From a virus: a DNA stretch of 49,343 nucleotides. This document shows positions 7,469 through 14,212 of this stretch, piece by piece. The position numbers were made by a program, and so were the translations under genes. The DNA lies in the IMG/VR virus record IMGVR_UViG_3300009425_004611, positions 1 through 49,343 of that record; one strand, 5' to 3'. The notes under the pieces are model-generated. The model did not search any database, had not been told where the DNA came from, and saw only the letters and a program-made list of their open reading frames with translations. Each line of letters opens with the position of its first letter. Position 1 is the stretch's first letter.

Positions 7469-7750
7469 TTATTCAATTACACCAAACACATCAGACTCGG
7501 ATAGTATAATAAACTCTTCGCCATCAATTTCAATCTTGTCTCCATTGTTTGGTCCAAAGATAATCTTATCGCCTACTTGACATTCAAGCGGGATAACAAT
7601 ATCTAACTTACTTTTCTTACCTGGTCCTACTGCTATGACTTCGCCTTCTGCAGGCTTATCTTTAGCAACACTAGTTAGTATAATACCACCTGACGTTTTA
7701 GCCATGCTTTTTTTACGCTTCACTAATAGTTTATCGTGTAATGGTTGCAT
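7469..7750 (-). CDS. groES: Co-chaperonin GroES
   Basis: A 93-aa GroES-family protein. It opens with MQPLHDKLLVKRKK, contains the mobile-loop motif TSGGIILTSVA that docks to GroEL, then GEVIAVGPG and the VGDKIIFGPNNG beta-barrel core, and ends FGVIE. Normal GroES is about 95 aa. T4 and other phages carry their own co-chaperonin (gp31) because the capsid protein needs a larger cavity; here the protein is of the bacterial type rather than gp31-like. It presumably works with host GroEL, as no GroEL gene is in the window. Confidence 0.95.
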   Translation of the reverse strand: MQPLHDKLLVKRKKSMAKTSGGIILTSVAKDKPAEGEVIAVGPGKKSKLDIVIPLECQVGDKIIFGPNNGDKIEIDGEEFIILSESDVFGVIE

Positions 7751-7759
7751 AATGATTCC

Positions 7760-8746
7760 TTATAAATTATGTTTACGTTTCAGCTTTGGCTTCTGCCAAG
7801 CCAATTCATCAACAATAATATCGTTGATTGTTTTTGTAGGCTCCCAGCCCAAGTTGTTCTTAGCAAATGTTACATCTGCATAAGTCTTAACCATGTCGCC
7901 TTCACGCGGAGCAACTAGTTGAGTGTTAATGTCTTCGCCTAGTTCAGTCTCTACTGCTTTAATAAGTTCTAGTACACTTACTGGTGTGCTGTTACCTAAG
8001 TTGTATGTGTTGTTTATGCCATTATCAAACATCTGATGTAATGCTAATAAGAAACCTCTAGCAATATCGTTGATGTGTGTATAGTCTCGCAAACATGTTC
8101 CATCAGGTGTGTCATAGTCATCCCCACATATATCAAACGTTTCGTTTGTTAATGCTTTCTCTACTATGATAGGTAGTACATGTACATACGGAGTCTTTTG
8201 ATATCCGTTCCTGCCATCATTACTTCCTGCTACGTTAAACAATCTTAGAATGCTGTGGTTCATGTCATAAACTTCACTGTAGTCTTTAATTATTTGTTCG
8301 CATATCTGCTTTGTTCTTCCATATGGATTGATTGGAAACATTGGATCGGTTTCTTTGTAAGAGCCGTCTTCATGAATACTGTGTCCATATACACTACTGC
8401 TTGATGCAAACATAAAGTTCTTTACGCCAGCTTCAACACATACGTTTAGTAAACTAATAGTCTGCTCTACGTTGTCGTGATATGTATCCTTAGGATTAAT
8501 TACGCTGTTAGGTACGCTGTTGTTTGCCGCAATATGTATAACACATTCAGGCTTAATAATATCTATTACACCTTTAACTTGTTTTGTATTAATCTCGAAG
8601 GGATACTGGACTACGCCTGGTATCTCACGTTTACGTCTATCAATATTAAATACATTATATCCACTAGCAACTAACAGTTCGCAGACATTACTGCCTATAA
8701 ATCCACTGCCACCTGTTACTACAATTGCTTTCTCATCATTATTCAT
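7760..8746 (-). CDS. galE: NAD-dependent epimerase (GalE-like)
   Basis: A 328-aa extended SDR enzyme that interconverts UDP-sugars, as UDP-glucose 4-epimerase. Motifs: VTGGSGFIGSNV (NAD-binding GxxGxxG), the NIDRRKR strand end, ASSSSVYG with the catalytic Ser, and YGRTK (YxxxK). PYVHVLPIIV and YNLGNSTPVSV follow the GalE order. ATG at 8746 follows GGAG at a good distance, so I used it instead of the TTG at 8758. Placed next to a glycosyltransferase, it probably supplies an activated sugar for a glycan or for modified DNA. Confidence 0.9.
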   Translation of the reverse strand: MNNDEKAIVVTGGSGFIGSNVCELLVASGYNVFNIDRRKREIPGVVQYPFEINTKQVKGVIDIIKPECVIHIAANNSVPNSVINPKDTYHDNVEQTISLLNVCVEAGVKNFMFASSSSVYGHSIHEDGSYKETDPMFPINPYGRTKQICEQIIKDYSEVYDMNHSILRLFNVAGSNDGRNGYQKTPYVHVLPIIVEKALTNETFDICGDDYDTPDGTCLRDYTHINDIARGFLLALHQMFDNGINNTYNLGNSTPVSVLELIKAVETELGEDINTQLVAPREGDMVKTYADVTFAKNNLGWEPTKTINDIIVDELAWQKPKLKRKHNL

Positions 8747-9794
8747 TATTATCTCCAATTACTTCATACAATGCCTTTCCACTGAAGAAGTCGTCTTTTA
8801 ACTGTTGTGCTAATACTTCGTTATTGTCTGACATTAGCCAATTAAATGCTAACAGTTCTTTAATCTTATCAACCAACTTGTCTTTGTGCGTTAAGTAACT
8901 ATCCCAACTCTCTGTCCATTCGCTTGGGTACTTAAATTTATCGCCATACATTTCTGTATAACTTAATCGGTCCGGGACCAATGGTGTCGCACCAACCAAT
9001 GCTCCTTCAAAGCAACTAATACCTAATGTTTCTTGTGTGTTAGCACTGAACACTATCTTACTACGCATGAGTAAACTGTGATACTCATCCTTATTAAGGT
9101 TTCGTTCTTGTGCAACTACAAAATCTACATCAGGAAATTCTTTGCCTAAATCTTTAAATATCTCCACTTGCTTTTCAGGTGCTACCCTGTGTGGAAATAA
9201 TACTATATCCGTTTTACTTGTAGGTACGTTGTACTCAGCAAGTAAGTCTACCATATACTCCATGGGCCATCCCACCCTGTGAATCTTATTAGTATCCACA
9301 TTCGGGAATGACTTCATGAACAAGTCTATATGGAACTCTGTGGCAAAGAAGTTATGATCAAATACATTGAACATACTTTCTTCCGCAAGCCTTACCCAAG
9401 GAGCATCACCAATTAGTCTACCTAAAAAGTCTGCCGGGTCATAGGATCCTGCATGCCACATGCCACCAATTTTAACTTTAACACCTAATAACTCTGACAT
9501 ATATTTTAGTTGTAACACCGTTGGATTCCAAGCATCAGTGTAGAGGAAGTAATCTCCATCTTGTACTGTGCCATCTGCAAACATTTGACTAATAGTCTTT
9601 AACTGTTCACTTTTCCAATAGTTAGTTCCGCTAAAGTTTAAGAATGCCCCAGGAGTTGTATCCTGCGGTGCATCACTCGGTCCTTGTATAACTTTAACTT
9701 CTAGTCCTGAGGCTTCCATTTGCCTAGGCAACCACGTCTTCCACTGAGCGGTGTAGCGTGTTTCAACAGGTTCTAGCTCAACAATATAAATCAT
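8739..9794 (-). CDS. Glycosyltransferase, GT4/GT-B-like
   Basis: A 351-aa protein. The C-terminal half looks like the nucleotide-sugar domain of retaining GT-B enzymes: FPHRVAPEKQ, then ETLGISCFEGALVGATPLVP, an E-x7-E motif. The N-terminal half has GGMWHAGSYDP. Donor is probably a UDP-sugar, in keeping with galE immediately downstream (8-bp overlap). Possible acceptors are a phage protein, host LPS or modified DNA; the sequence does not say which. The C-terminus ends in an unstructured acidic stretch. Confidence 0.8.
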   Translation of the reverse strand: MIYIVELEPVETRYTAQWKTWLPRQMEASGLEVKVIQGPSDAPQDTTPGAFLNFSGTNYWKSEQLKTISQMFADGTVQDGDYFLYTDAWNPTVLQLKYMSELLGVKVKIGGMWHAGSYDPADFLGRLIGDAPWVRLAEESMFNVFDHNFFATEFHIDLFMKSFPNVDTNKIHRVGWPMEYMVDLLAEYNVPTSKTDIVLFPHRVAPEKQVEIFKDLGKEFPDVDFVVAQERNLNKDEYHSLLMRSKIVFSANTQETLGISCFEGALVGATPLVPDRLSYTEMYGDKFKYPSEWTESWDSYLTHKDKLVDKIKELLAFNWLMSDNNEVLAQQLKDDFFSGKALYEVIGDNNE

Positions 9795-9797
9795 AAT

Positions 9798-9971
9798 TTA
9801 TCCAGCGTTTTTGCTTTCTTGGATTTCTTTTCTTCTATCACCAGCAAGGTTTTTGATATCCATCAATGCCTTTCTAGCTCTAGTACCAGCGGCTTTATTA
9901 CCACCTTCGAACTTTTCGCTTTCTTCGATGTATGTTTCGAATGCCGCTTTCATTTTTAAATGAGCTTCCAT
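9798..9971 (-). CDS. Histone H1-like (Hc1-type) nucleoid protein
   Basis: A 57-aa protein. The core GNKAAGTRARKALMDIKNLA followed by RRKEIQ closely matches the small Hc1/histone-H1-like family of Bacteroidetes and chlamydia (N-K-A-A-G-T-R-x-R-K pattern). The N-terminal half is a short amphipathic helix (AFETYIEESEKFEGG). Strong ribosome site AAGGAGA ahead of the ATG. In marine phages such proteins may bind DNA and influence host nucleoid or phage DNA packing. Identification is by motif; DNA binding is not shown here. Confidence 0.78.
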   Translation of the reverse strand: MEAHLKMKAAFETYIEESEKFEGGNKAAGTRARKALMDIKNLAGDRRKEIQESKNAG

Positions 9972-9998
9972 AATATTCTCCTTAAGAATTGTTTATTA

Positions 9999-10469
9999 TT
10001 AATCATCAAGTCCCTTAACATAAGTTGCTTGACTGTCGTCCTTATAAGGATTTCCACCCTCATACCAACTACCCTCAGCTCTTTCCGTTACCGGAACATC
10101 ACTATAAGGATAATCTATTTCGCAACCGTTTTCATTATCTTCGGCTACTGAAATCTTTATATCACGATTAGGATACTTTGTTTGTATCTCTGTCGCAAGT
10201 TCATTTGCAATCATCTCGCATGACTTAAAGTCCAGTTGTATAACGTCTCCGCTATACAACCTTTCTAGCCAGCGTTTAAACTGTATAAATTCAATGTCTC
10301 TATCGTTATGGAATATTTCTATCCAAACTCTAAAGTAAAAAGTATGTCTGTGAGGGTAACCTAGAAAAGATACATCGTCCCAATCGCCAGTAGCGAGTAG
10401 AGGATCTGTGTCTGCTCCAGGATACTTGTGAATTCCTTCCTTTGTAAATGTTACCCAAATACTTCTCAT
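9999..10469 (-). CDS. queD: QueD/PTPS-like protein
   Basis: A 156-aa protein with the layout of 6-carboxytetrahydropterin synthase, which would turn FolE product into the QueE substrate. EGIHKYPGA (His14) fits the first zinc His, YPHRHTFYFRVWIEI (His40, His42) fits HGHSF...VRLEI, FIQFKRWLERL fits the helix after IDF, and SCEMIANELATEIQ, KISVAEDNENGCE match the end. The catalytic Cys that lies before HGH in E. coli QueD (C27) is missing here. So it may be an altered QueD or a related pterin enzyme. ATG at 10469 follows AAGGAAG. In the same operon as folE and queE. Confidence 0.62.
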   Translation of the reverse strand: MRSIWVTFTKEGIHKYPGADTDPLLATGDWDDVSFLGYPHRHTFYFRVWIEIFHNDRDIEFIQFKRWLERLYSGDVIQLDFKSCEMIANELATEIQTKYPNRDIKISVAEDNENGCEIDYPYSDVPVTERAEGSWYEGGNPYKDDSQATYVKGLDD

Positions 10470-10478
10470 CAATCTTCC

Positions 10479-10676
10479 TTATACAATATTAGTTGCTTGT
10501 GGGCCTTTCGGTCCTTCTTCGACATCGTATGATACTTTTTGATTCTCATCAAGTGAAGCATACCCGTCTGTTTTTATAGCTGAAAAATGTGCGAACACAT
10601 CCTTTCCACCGTCGTCAGGTGTAATAAATCCAAAACCTTTAGATGTATTAAACCATTTTACTGTTCCATTTGCCAT
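10479..10676 (-). CDS. csp: Cold-shock-domain protein
   Basis: A 65-aa CspA-type protein: [15 protein letters not shown] (RNP1 at KGFGFI) and [10 protein letters not shown] (RNP2, VFAHF) form the nucleic-acid face of the five-strand barrel, and the protein ends [14 protein letters not shown]. It binds single-stranded RNA or DNA and is often used as an RNA chaperone. It lies between the outer-membrane-like gene and the queD-like gene, and its leader has a hairpin at 10694-10735. Confidence 0.96.
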   Translation of the reverse strand: MANGTVKWFNTSKGFGFITPDDGGKDVFAHFSAIKTDGYASLDENQKVSYDVEEGPKGPQATNIV

Positions 10677-10693
10677 TTTATTTCTCTCTTTAT

Positions 10694-10735
10694 GAAGTCT
10701 TACCTTCGGTTATTAATTCTAAAGGTAATTCCTTC
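10694..10735 (-). promoter_or_regulatory. Hairpin in the csp leader
   Basis: On the minus strand, TTACCTT (10722-10728) pairs perfectly with AAGGTAA (10700-10706) across a 15-base AT-rich loop, and an outer GAAG/CTTC (10732-10735 with 10694-10697) extends the stem with a small bulge. It lies about 20-60 bases upstream of the csp start codon in a 78-bp intergenic stretch that has no clear promoter. It may affect csp translation with temperature or processing of the long operon mRNA. Structure is read by eye. Confidence 0.5.
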
Positions 10736-10754
10736 AAAATATTACTTGCCTTAC

Positions 10755-11441
10755 TCAAAGTGTTACCTTAAAGTTAAACATGAAGATGCTTTCATCTTCG
10801 TAATCCTGTGTGTATTCGTTTGCTAAACCAATACTAAATCTTTCTGTAATCGCATAACTAAGTTCTTGTTCTATTCTCAAGTAATACTCATCACTGTTTT
10901 CGTGTAGTATTTTATTAGTTAATGTTAAATTTGCTGTGGGCTTGTACTCTACCCAAATACTAGTTCGTAGAATCATTTCAGTATCCATAGCTTTCAAGTA
11001 TGCTACTGATGACTCCGTACTAATCTTCCATTTGTCGTTCTTGAATACTTTGTATCCGTACCCAACACCTGCTACTGTTCTTAGTGAGTAGTCTCTAAAC
11101 TTGTCTGCATCTGTTTGTAATACAGCAAGTACATACATCTTTTCGTTGATGTCTTTGTTTAACTTCCAGTTAGTATACAAACTTTGTTGACGTTTATCGC
11201 TGTCTGCATAACTTGTATAAAAGTCTGCTTCAACTGTGTACTGCCAACCGTTCTCTAATTTTGTTCTATGGTCGAAGTCTAAGTTAATCTGTACATCTTC
11301 ATCTACATTAAAAAAGTCTCCACCTCCACCAATAGTGGTGTCTGCATTGGCTTCTTGTGCTACTAACATAAAGAACATAACAACTGCCGCTATCAACCAC
11401 GGACTAAAGTTGATTAAAAAGTTTTTATCGAGTTTATTCAT
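10755..11441 (-). CDS. Outer-membrane beta-barrel protein, DUF481-like
   Basis: A 228-aa protein with a signal peptide (hydrophobic WLIAAVVMFFMLVAQEANA, cleavage likely before DTTIGG, near residue 34). The mature part is alternating beta strands with aromatic ends: FDHRTKLENGWQYTVEADFY, then RTVAGVGYGYKVFKNDKWKI, a pattern seen in DUF481/YdiY outer-membrane proteins, and the C-terminus IFMFNFKVTL fits the last strand of a barrel. It is presumably in the host outer membrane. It is the third gene of the 11.9-kb promoter operon. A phage-encoded barrel could alter receptors or permeability; function unknown. Confidence 0.72.
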   Translation of the reverse strand: MNKLDKNFLINFSPWLIAAVVMFFMLVAQEANADTTIGGGGDFFNVDEDVQINLDFDHRTKLENGWQYTVEADFYTSYADSDKRQQSLYTNWKLNKDINEKMYVLAVLQTDADKFRDYSLRTVAGVGYGYKVFKNDKWKISTESSVAYLKAMDTEMILRTSIWVEYKPTANLTLTNKILHENSDEYYLRIEQELSYAITERFSIGLANEYTQDYEDESIFMFNFKVTL

Positions 11442-11647
11442 TATTTGTCCTTTATCTCATCAAGAGCTTGTTGTCTAGTCATGCCCATTTTGTCTAATGC
11501 TTCAGTAATTTCAAAGTCGTAATAAGCACCTGTGAACTTCCTCAATTGATTACGCTCTGTTAACATTACACTCGAGTCCCATATCATATACCCACCGACT
11601 GTACCGATTAGTATTCCTATAAAAATTTGTGCAATCTCTACTATCAA
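11441..11647 (-). CDS. Small single-TM protein
   Basis: A 68-aa protein with one hydrophobic helix (IAQIFIGILIGTVGGYMIWDSSV, near residues 5-27) and a soluble tail (LRKFTGAYYDFEITEALDKMG). Its stop overlaps the next start as TAATG, and it shares 4 bp with the gene upstream. Likely an inner-membrane protein. No family recognised. Confidence 0.65.
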   Translation of the reverse strand: MIVEIAQIFIGILIGTVGGYMIWDSSVMLTERNQLRKFTGAYYDFEITEALDKMGMTRQQALDEIKDK

Positions 11648-11856
11648 CTGTTTCGTCTCCTTTTGTTATAGAATCTCTTCTTAGGTTTAGGATTCTCCGC
11701 TACGATTTCTTCCTCGTATTCTTCATCATTATCATCGAAGTCATCTTCATTAAAGTTTTCTAGCTTTGCCTTAAACTCTGTGACAAGTACAATCATATCT
11801 TCTATATCAGACTGGTCTTCGTGAGTATCAATTTCTAATTCTATTTTTATTTTCAT
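11644..11856 (-). CDS. Small acidic protein with basic tail
   Basis: A 70-aa protein: a beta start (KIKIELEIDTHED), a helix, a very acidic middle (NEDDFDDNDEEYEEEIV) and a strongly basic end (PKPKKRFYNKRRRNS). Charge segregation suggests a nucleic-acid or polymerase-interacting protein, but no family is recognised. It is the first gene after the consensus promoter at 11878-11906, with a leader of about 15 bases, so it should be among the earliest and strongest expressed. Confidence 0.65.
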   Translation of the reverse strand: MKIKIELEIDTHEDQSDIEDMIVLVTEFKAKLENFNEDDFDDNDEEYEEEIVAENPKPKKRFYNKRRRNS

Positions 11857-11877
11857 AAGTTTTTCACATTAATATAT

Positions 11878-11906
11878 ATTATATGTTCTTTATTGGCACA
11901 TGTCAA
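11878..11906 (-). promoter_or_regulatory. Consensus sigma70 promoter
   Basis: On the minus strand: TTGACA (11901-11906), 17-bp spacer, TATAAT (11878-11883), preceded by an A8 tract like an UP element. This is a perfect match to the host sigma70 consensus. Transcription should start near 11871, about 15 bases before the ATG of the 11644-11856 gene, and runs through the long operon down to position 1. Confidence 0.88.
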
Positions 11907-11922
11907 CCATTTTTTTTGGTAA

Positions 11923-12453
11923 TTAATCAATTACTTTGTCTCCAACATAGTCGGACCAATCGGTGTATTTGGATCTATCCATCAAGTCATGTAACTGATG
12001 ACACCACACACCTGAGTTCTTTCCTTTAAAGGAACTGTCATCTAATTTAATAGTTGCATTGTAATTGAACTGTTTGATGTAAGGCAATCTAACAGCAATC
12101 ATAGGTATGAACTTGTCATACTCATTCCAGCCATTGTCATGGAACCATTCGTGATTAGCATAGCCACTGTCAAAGTCTAATGTTACCCAAATATCTGCCT
12201 TCATTAGCTCTAGTATAATATGATCCCACTCTTCCCATTCCTCATTACTATCGCCTGGTTGGAATGTGTTAGCACAACCTAAGTATGCATGTTCGATAGT
12301 ATTTTCTAAACATCGTTGCAGTATCTCTTTAGGATTCTGTTTACCAATAACAAACAATGTTTGCTTACCATACATTGGAGTATGCTCTACCTCAATCCCT
12401 ATAAAAAACTTAGGATCTTCACCGAAGTTATCTCTGCCTTCTACTATACCCAT
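11923..12453 (-). CDS. Conserved marine-phage hypothetical protein
   Basis: A 176-aa protein. FFIGIEVEHTPMYGKQTLFVIG is followed by WEEWDHIILELMKADIWVTLDFD, FIPMIAVRLPYIKQFNYNATIKLDD and GVWCHQLHDLMD. This type of sequence is seen in cyanophages and related T4-like phages near sugar genes, to my memory, but its activity is unknown. It is the last gene of the clamp/dpdA operon and overlaps the ADH-like gene by 10 bp. Its acidic and aromatic patches (e.g. ANHEWFHDNGW) hint at a binding pocket. Confidence 0.75.
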   Translation of the reverse strand: MGIVEGRDNFGEDPKFFIGIEVEHTPMYGKQTLFVIGKQNPKEILQRCLENTIEHAYLGCANTFQPGDSNEEWEEWDHIILELMKADIWVTLDFDSGYANHEWFHDNGWNEYDKFIPMIAVRLPYIKQFNYNATIKLDDSSFKGKNSGVWCHQLHDLMDRSKYTDWSDYVGDKVID

Positions 12454-13340
12454 TCTATATAACTCCTACCCATACCGGGTTTCTTTGTTATGTTCTCAGC
12501 AAATGCTATTGGCACTTGATTAAAACTATTGTACGAGTGTGTCCACATATCAGCAACTTCTATACTGCCTTCACGTACCATTACAACACCAATTCTCATA
12601 CACTCTATAAACTTATTGTCTCTTGGACTAGGACAATGTATTTTAATATTGTTCCAAAGGAACTTACTAAAGTCTGTGCTAACTGGCTTAGATTTTTCCG
12701 CACCAACAACATAATGTCCGTTAGGCTTAACGCTAATGTTCTCGAAGTGACTAGGACTAGAACTTAAATCAAATACTATATCGTATTCCTTCGAAGGTCT
12801 AGTCTTAACTATTACATTATTTTGCTCTTCCCAGAAGTCCATTGCACTTCTACCTATTACATCTATGTTAGTATTTAGACTAAACTTAATGTACTGGTAC
12901 AAAACTCTCGCTAAAAATCCTGTGCCGATAATACATACTTGCTTGTTCTTTCCTATCTTACCAACGCTTTGTGCAATGTTAATAGCACATGCAACAGGCT
13001 CAATTATATACTTAGGACTTGCTTCAGGAACCTTAACAAACGTGCCTTGTGGGGCATTGTAACGCTCTGCGTAGGCTGGTTCGCCTCTTGTGGCAACATA
13101 GTCGCCGACTGCTACATTGTATATACCTGATCCAATCTCTAAAACCTTACCAAGTGATTCGTGTCCATGCATGTGAGTAGGTAGTAAAGGAAACTCTCCC
13201 TTATACATTGCTACATCACTACTACAAACACCTGTGTAAACACTCTTTACAGCTATCTCATTAACTTCTATTGGAGGAACATCATACTCTTGTTTGTGTA
13301 TGTCCATCATTCCAGTCGTGTAGTATTGATTAACCTTCAT
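12444..13340 (-). CDS. Zinc-dependent alcohol-dehydrogenase-like oxidoreductase (MDR)
   Basis: A 298-aa medium-chain dehydrogenase/reductase. GVCSSDVAMYKGEFPLLP (about 37-54) and HGHESLGKVLEIG (about 58-71) are the catalytic-zinc region, with the Cys of GVCSSD and the His of GHE; VAVGDYVATRGEPAYAERY follows. The Rossmann loop KQVCIIGTGFLARVLYQ is near residue 135-150. It is shorter than normal ADH (about 340 aa) and the four-Cys structural zinc lobe is absent. It is flanked by Gfo/Idh (11-bp overlap), so it may act on a sugar or polyol. Confidence 0.82.
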   Translation of the reverse strand: MKVNQYYTTGMMDIHKQEYDVPPIEVNEIAVKSVYTGVCSSDVAMYKGEFPLLPTHMHGHESLGKVLEIGSGIYNVAVGDYVATRGEPAYAERYNAPQGTFVKVPEASPKYIIEPVACAINIAQSVGKIGKNKQVCIIGTGFLARVLYQYIKFSLNTNIDVIGRSAMDFWEEQNNVIVKTRPSKEYDIVFDLSSSPSHFENISVKPNGHYVVGAEKSKPVSTDFSKFLWNNIKIHCPSPRDNKFIECMRIGVVMVREGSIEVADMWTHSYNSFNQVPIAFAENITKKPGMGRSYIEWV

Positions 13341-14211
13341 GGTATGCCTCTAAGTTCTTATGTATCCAAGTATCAATATGTCTGTGTAATTCATATGGTT
13401 CTGTTACGCCTACGGCTATCATACTACCGTATGCGTATGCAGGACATAAGCCAAAGTTCCATTGGTACATACTACTCTCAGTATATATCTTAACACTTTG
13501 GTCATCGTAACCTTGTTTCCAACTAGCTCTAACATTAATAGGATACTTGTCATCGATGTACCATGTCTCTTGAGCATAGTCACATACGTTGTATATACCA
13601 TTGTTAGATAGTGTACCGTAGTCACTACCAGTTAGGTCGCCTAATACATGTTGTTGTGCCATGCTGTGGCTACTGCGATCCATTTCTGGAACACCGCCAA
13701 ATATCTTAACCAGTTGACAATACAAGTGTGGGAATAAATCTAATGCAACTCCGCCCCATGCTTTACGTCTTTGTGTACTCCATCCACCGGGATTTGGTAT
13801 TCTATCAGCACTAAACCATGTGATGTCTATACCAGTTAGTTCCTCATCTCCTTTTAAAAAGTCATCTAGAGCACCATAACTATTTCTATATAAGTTATTC
13901 TTACACAAGATAAACTTAGTGTGTGGGAAGTCTTCGCAAAGGTTATTCCATTGTGATGAACTTGGCAAGCCTGGCTTCTCAATGAATATAGTTTCTACTT
14001 TGTCTGCTAATAGTCTAGCAATGTTGTCGTGTGTAAAGTTAGGTGTACAAATGACCGCCACATCGTATTGGTCAGTCACTTGCTTTGTATCTTCAAATGT
14101 AGCACCACCAACAATAGGGTCAACTGTTTCTACAGTATAGCCTAGTTTAATAAGTTCAGGAAGATAAACGTTACTGCCTATGCCTCCTAATCCAACAAGT
14201 AGTGCTTTCAT
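13330..14211 (-). CDS. Gfo/Idh/MocA-family oxidoreductase
   Basis: A 293-aa NAD(P)-dependent oxidoreductase. N-terminal Rossmann motif LLVGLGGIGSNVYLPEL, then VAVICTPNFTHDNIARLLAD and IFIEKPGLPSS (the EKP motif characteristic of the family). The middle GGWSTQRRKAWGGVALDLFPHL has the conserved G-G-x-x-x-D-x-x-x-H substrate-binding pattern. It precedes the ADH-like gene and follows dpdA with 1 bp between; the substrates are probably sugars or cyclitols. Confidence 0.88.
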   Translation of the reverse strand: MKALLVGLGGIGSNVYLPELIKLGYTVETVDPIVGGATFEDTKQVTDQYDVAVICTPNFTHDNIARLLADKVETIFIEKPGLPSSSQWNNLCEDFPHTKFILCKNNLYRNSYGALDDFLKGDEELTGIDITWFSADRIPNPGGWSTQRRKAWGGVALDLFPHLYCQLVKIFGGVPEMDRSSHSMAQQHVLGDLTGSDYGTLSNNGIYNVCDYAQETWYIDDKYPINVRASWKQGYDDQSVKIYTESSMYQWNFGLCPAYAYGSMIAVGVTEPYELHRHIDTWIHKNLEAYHEG

Positions 14212-14212
14212 T

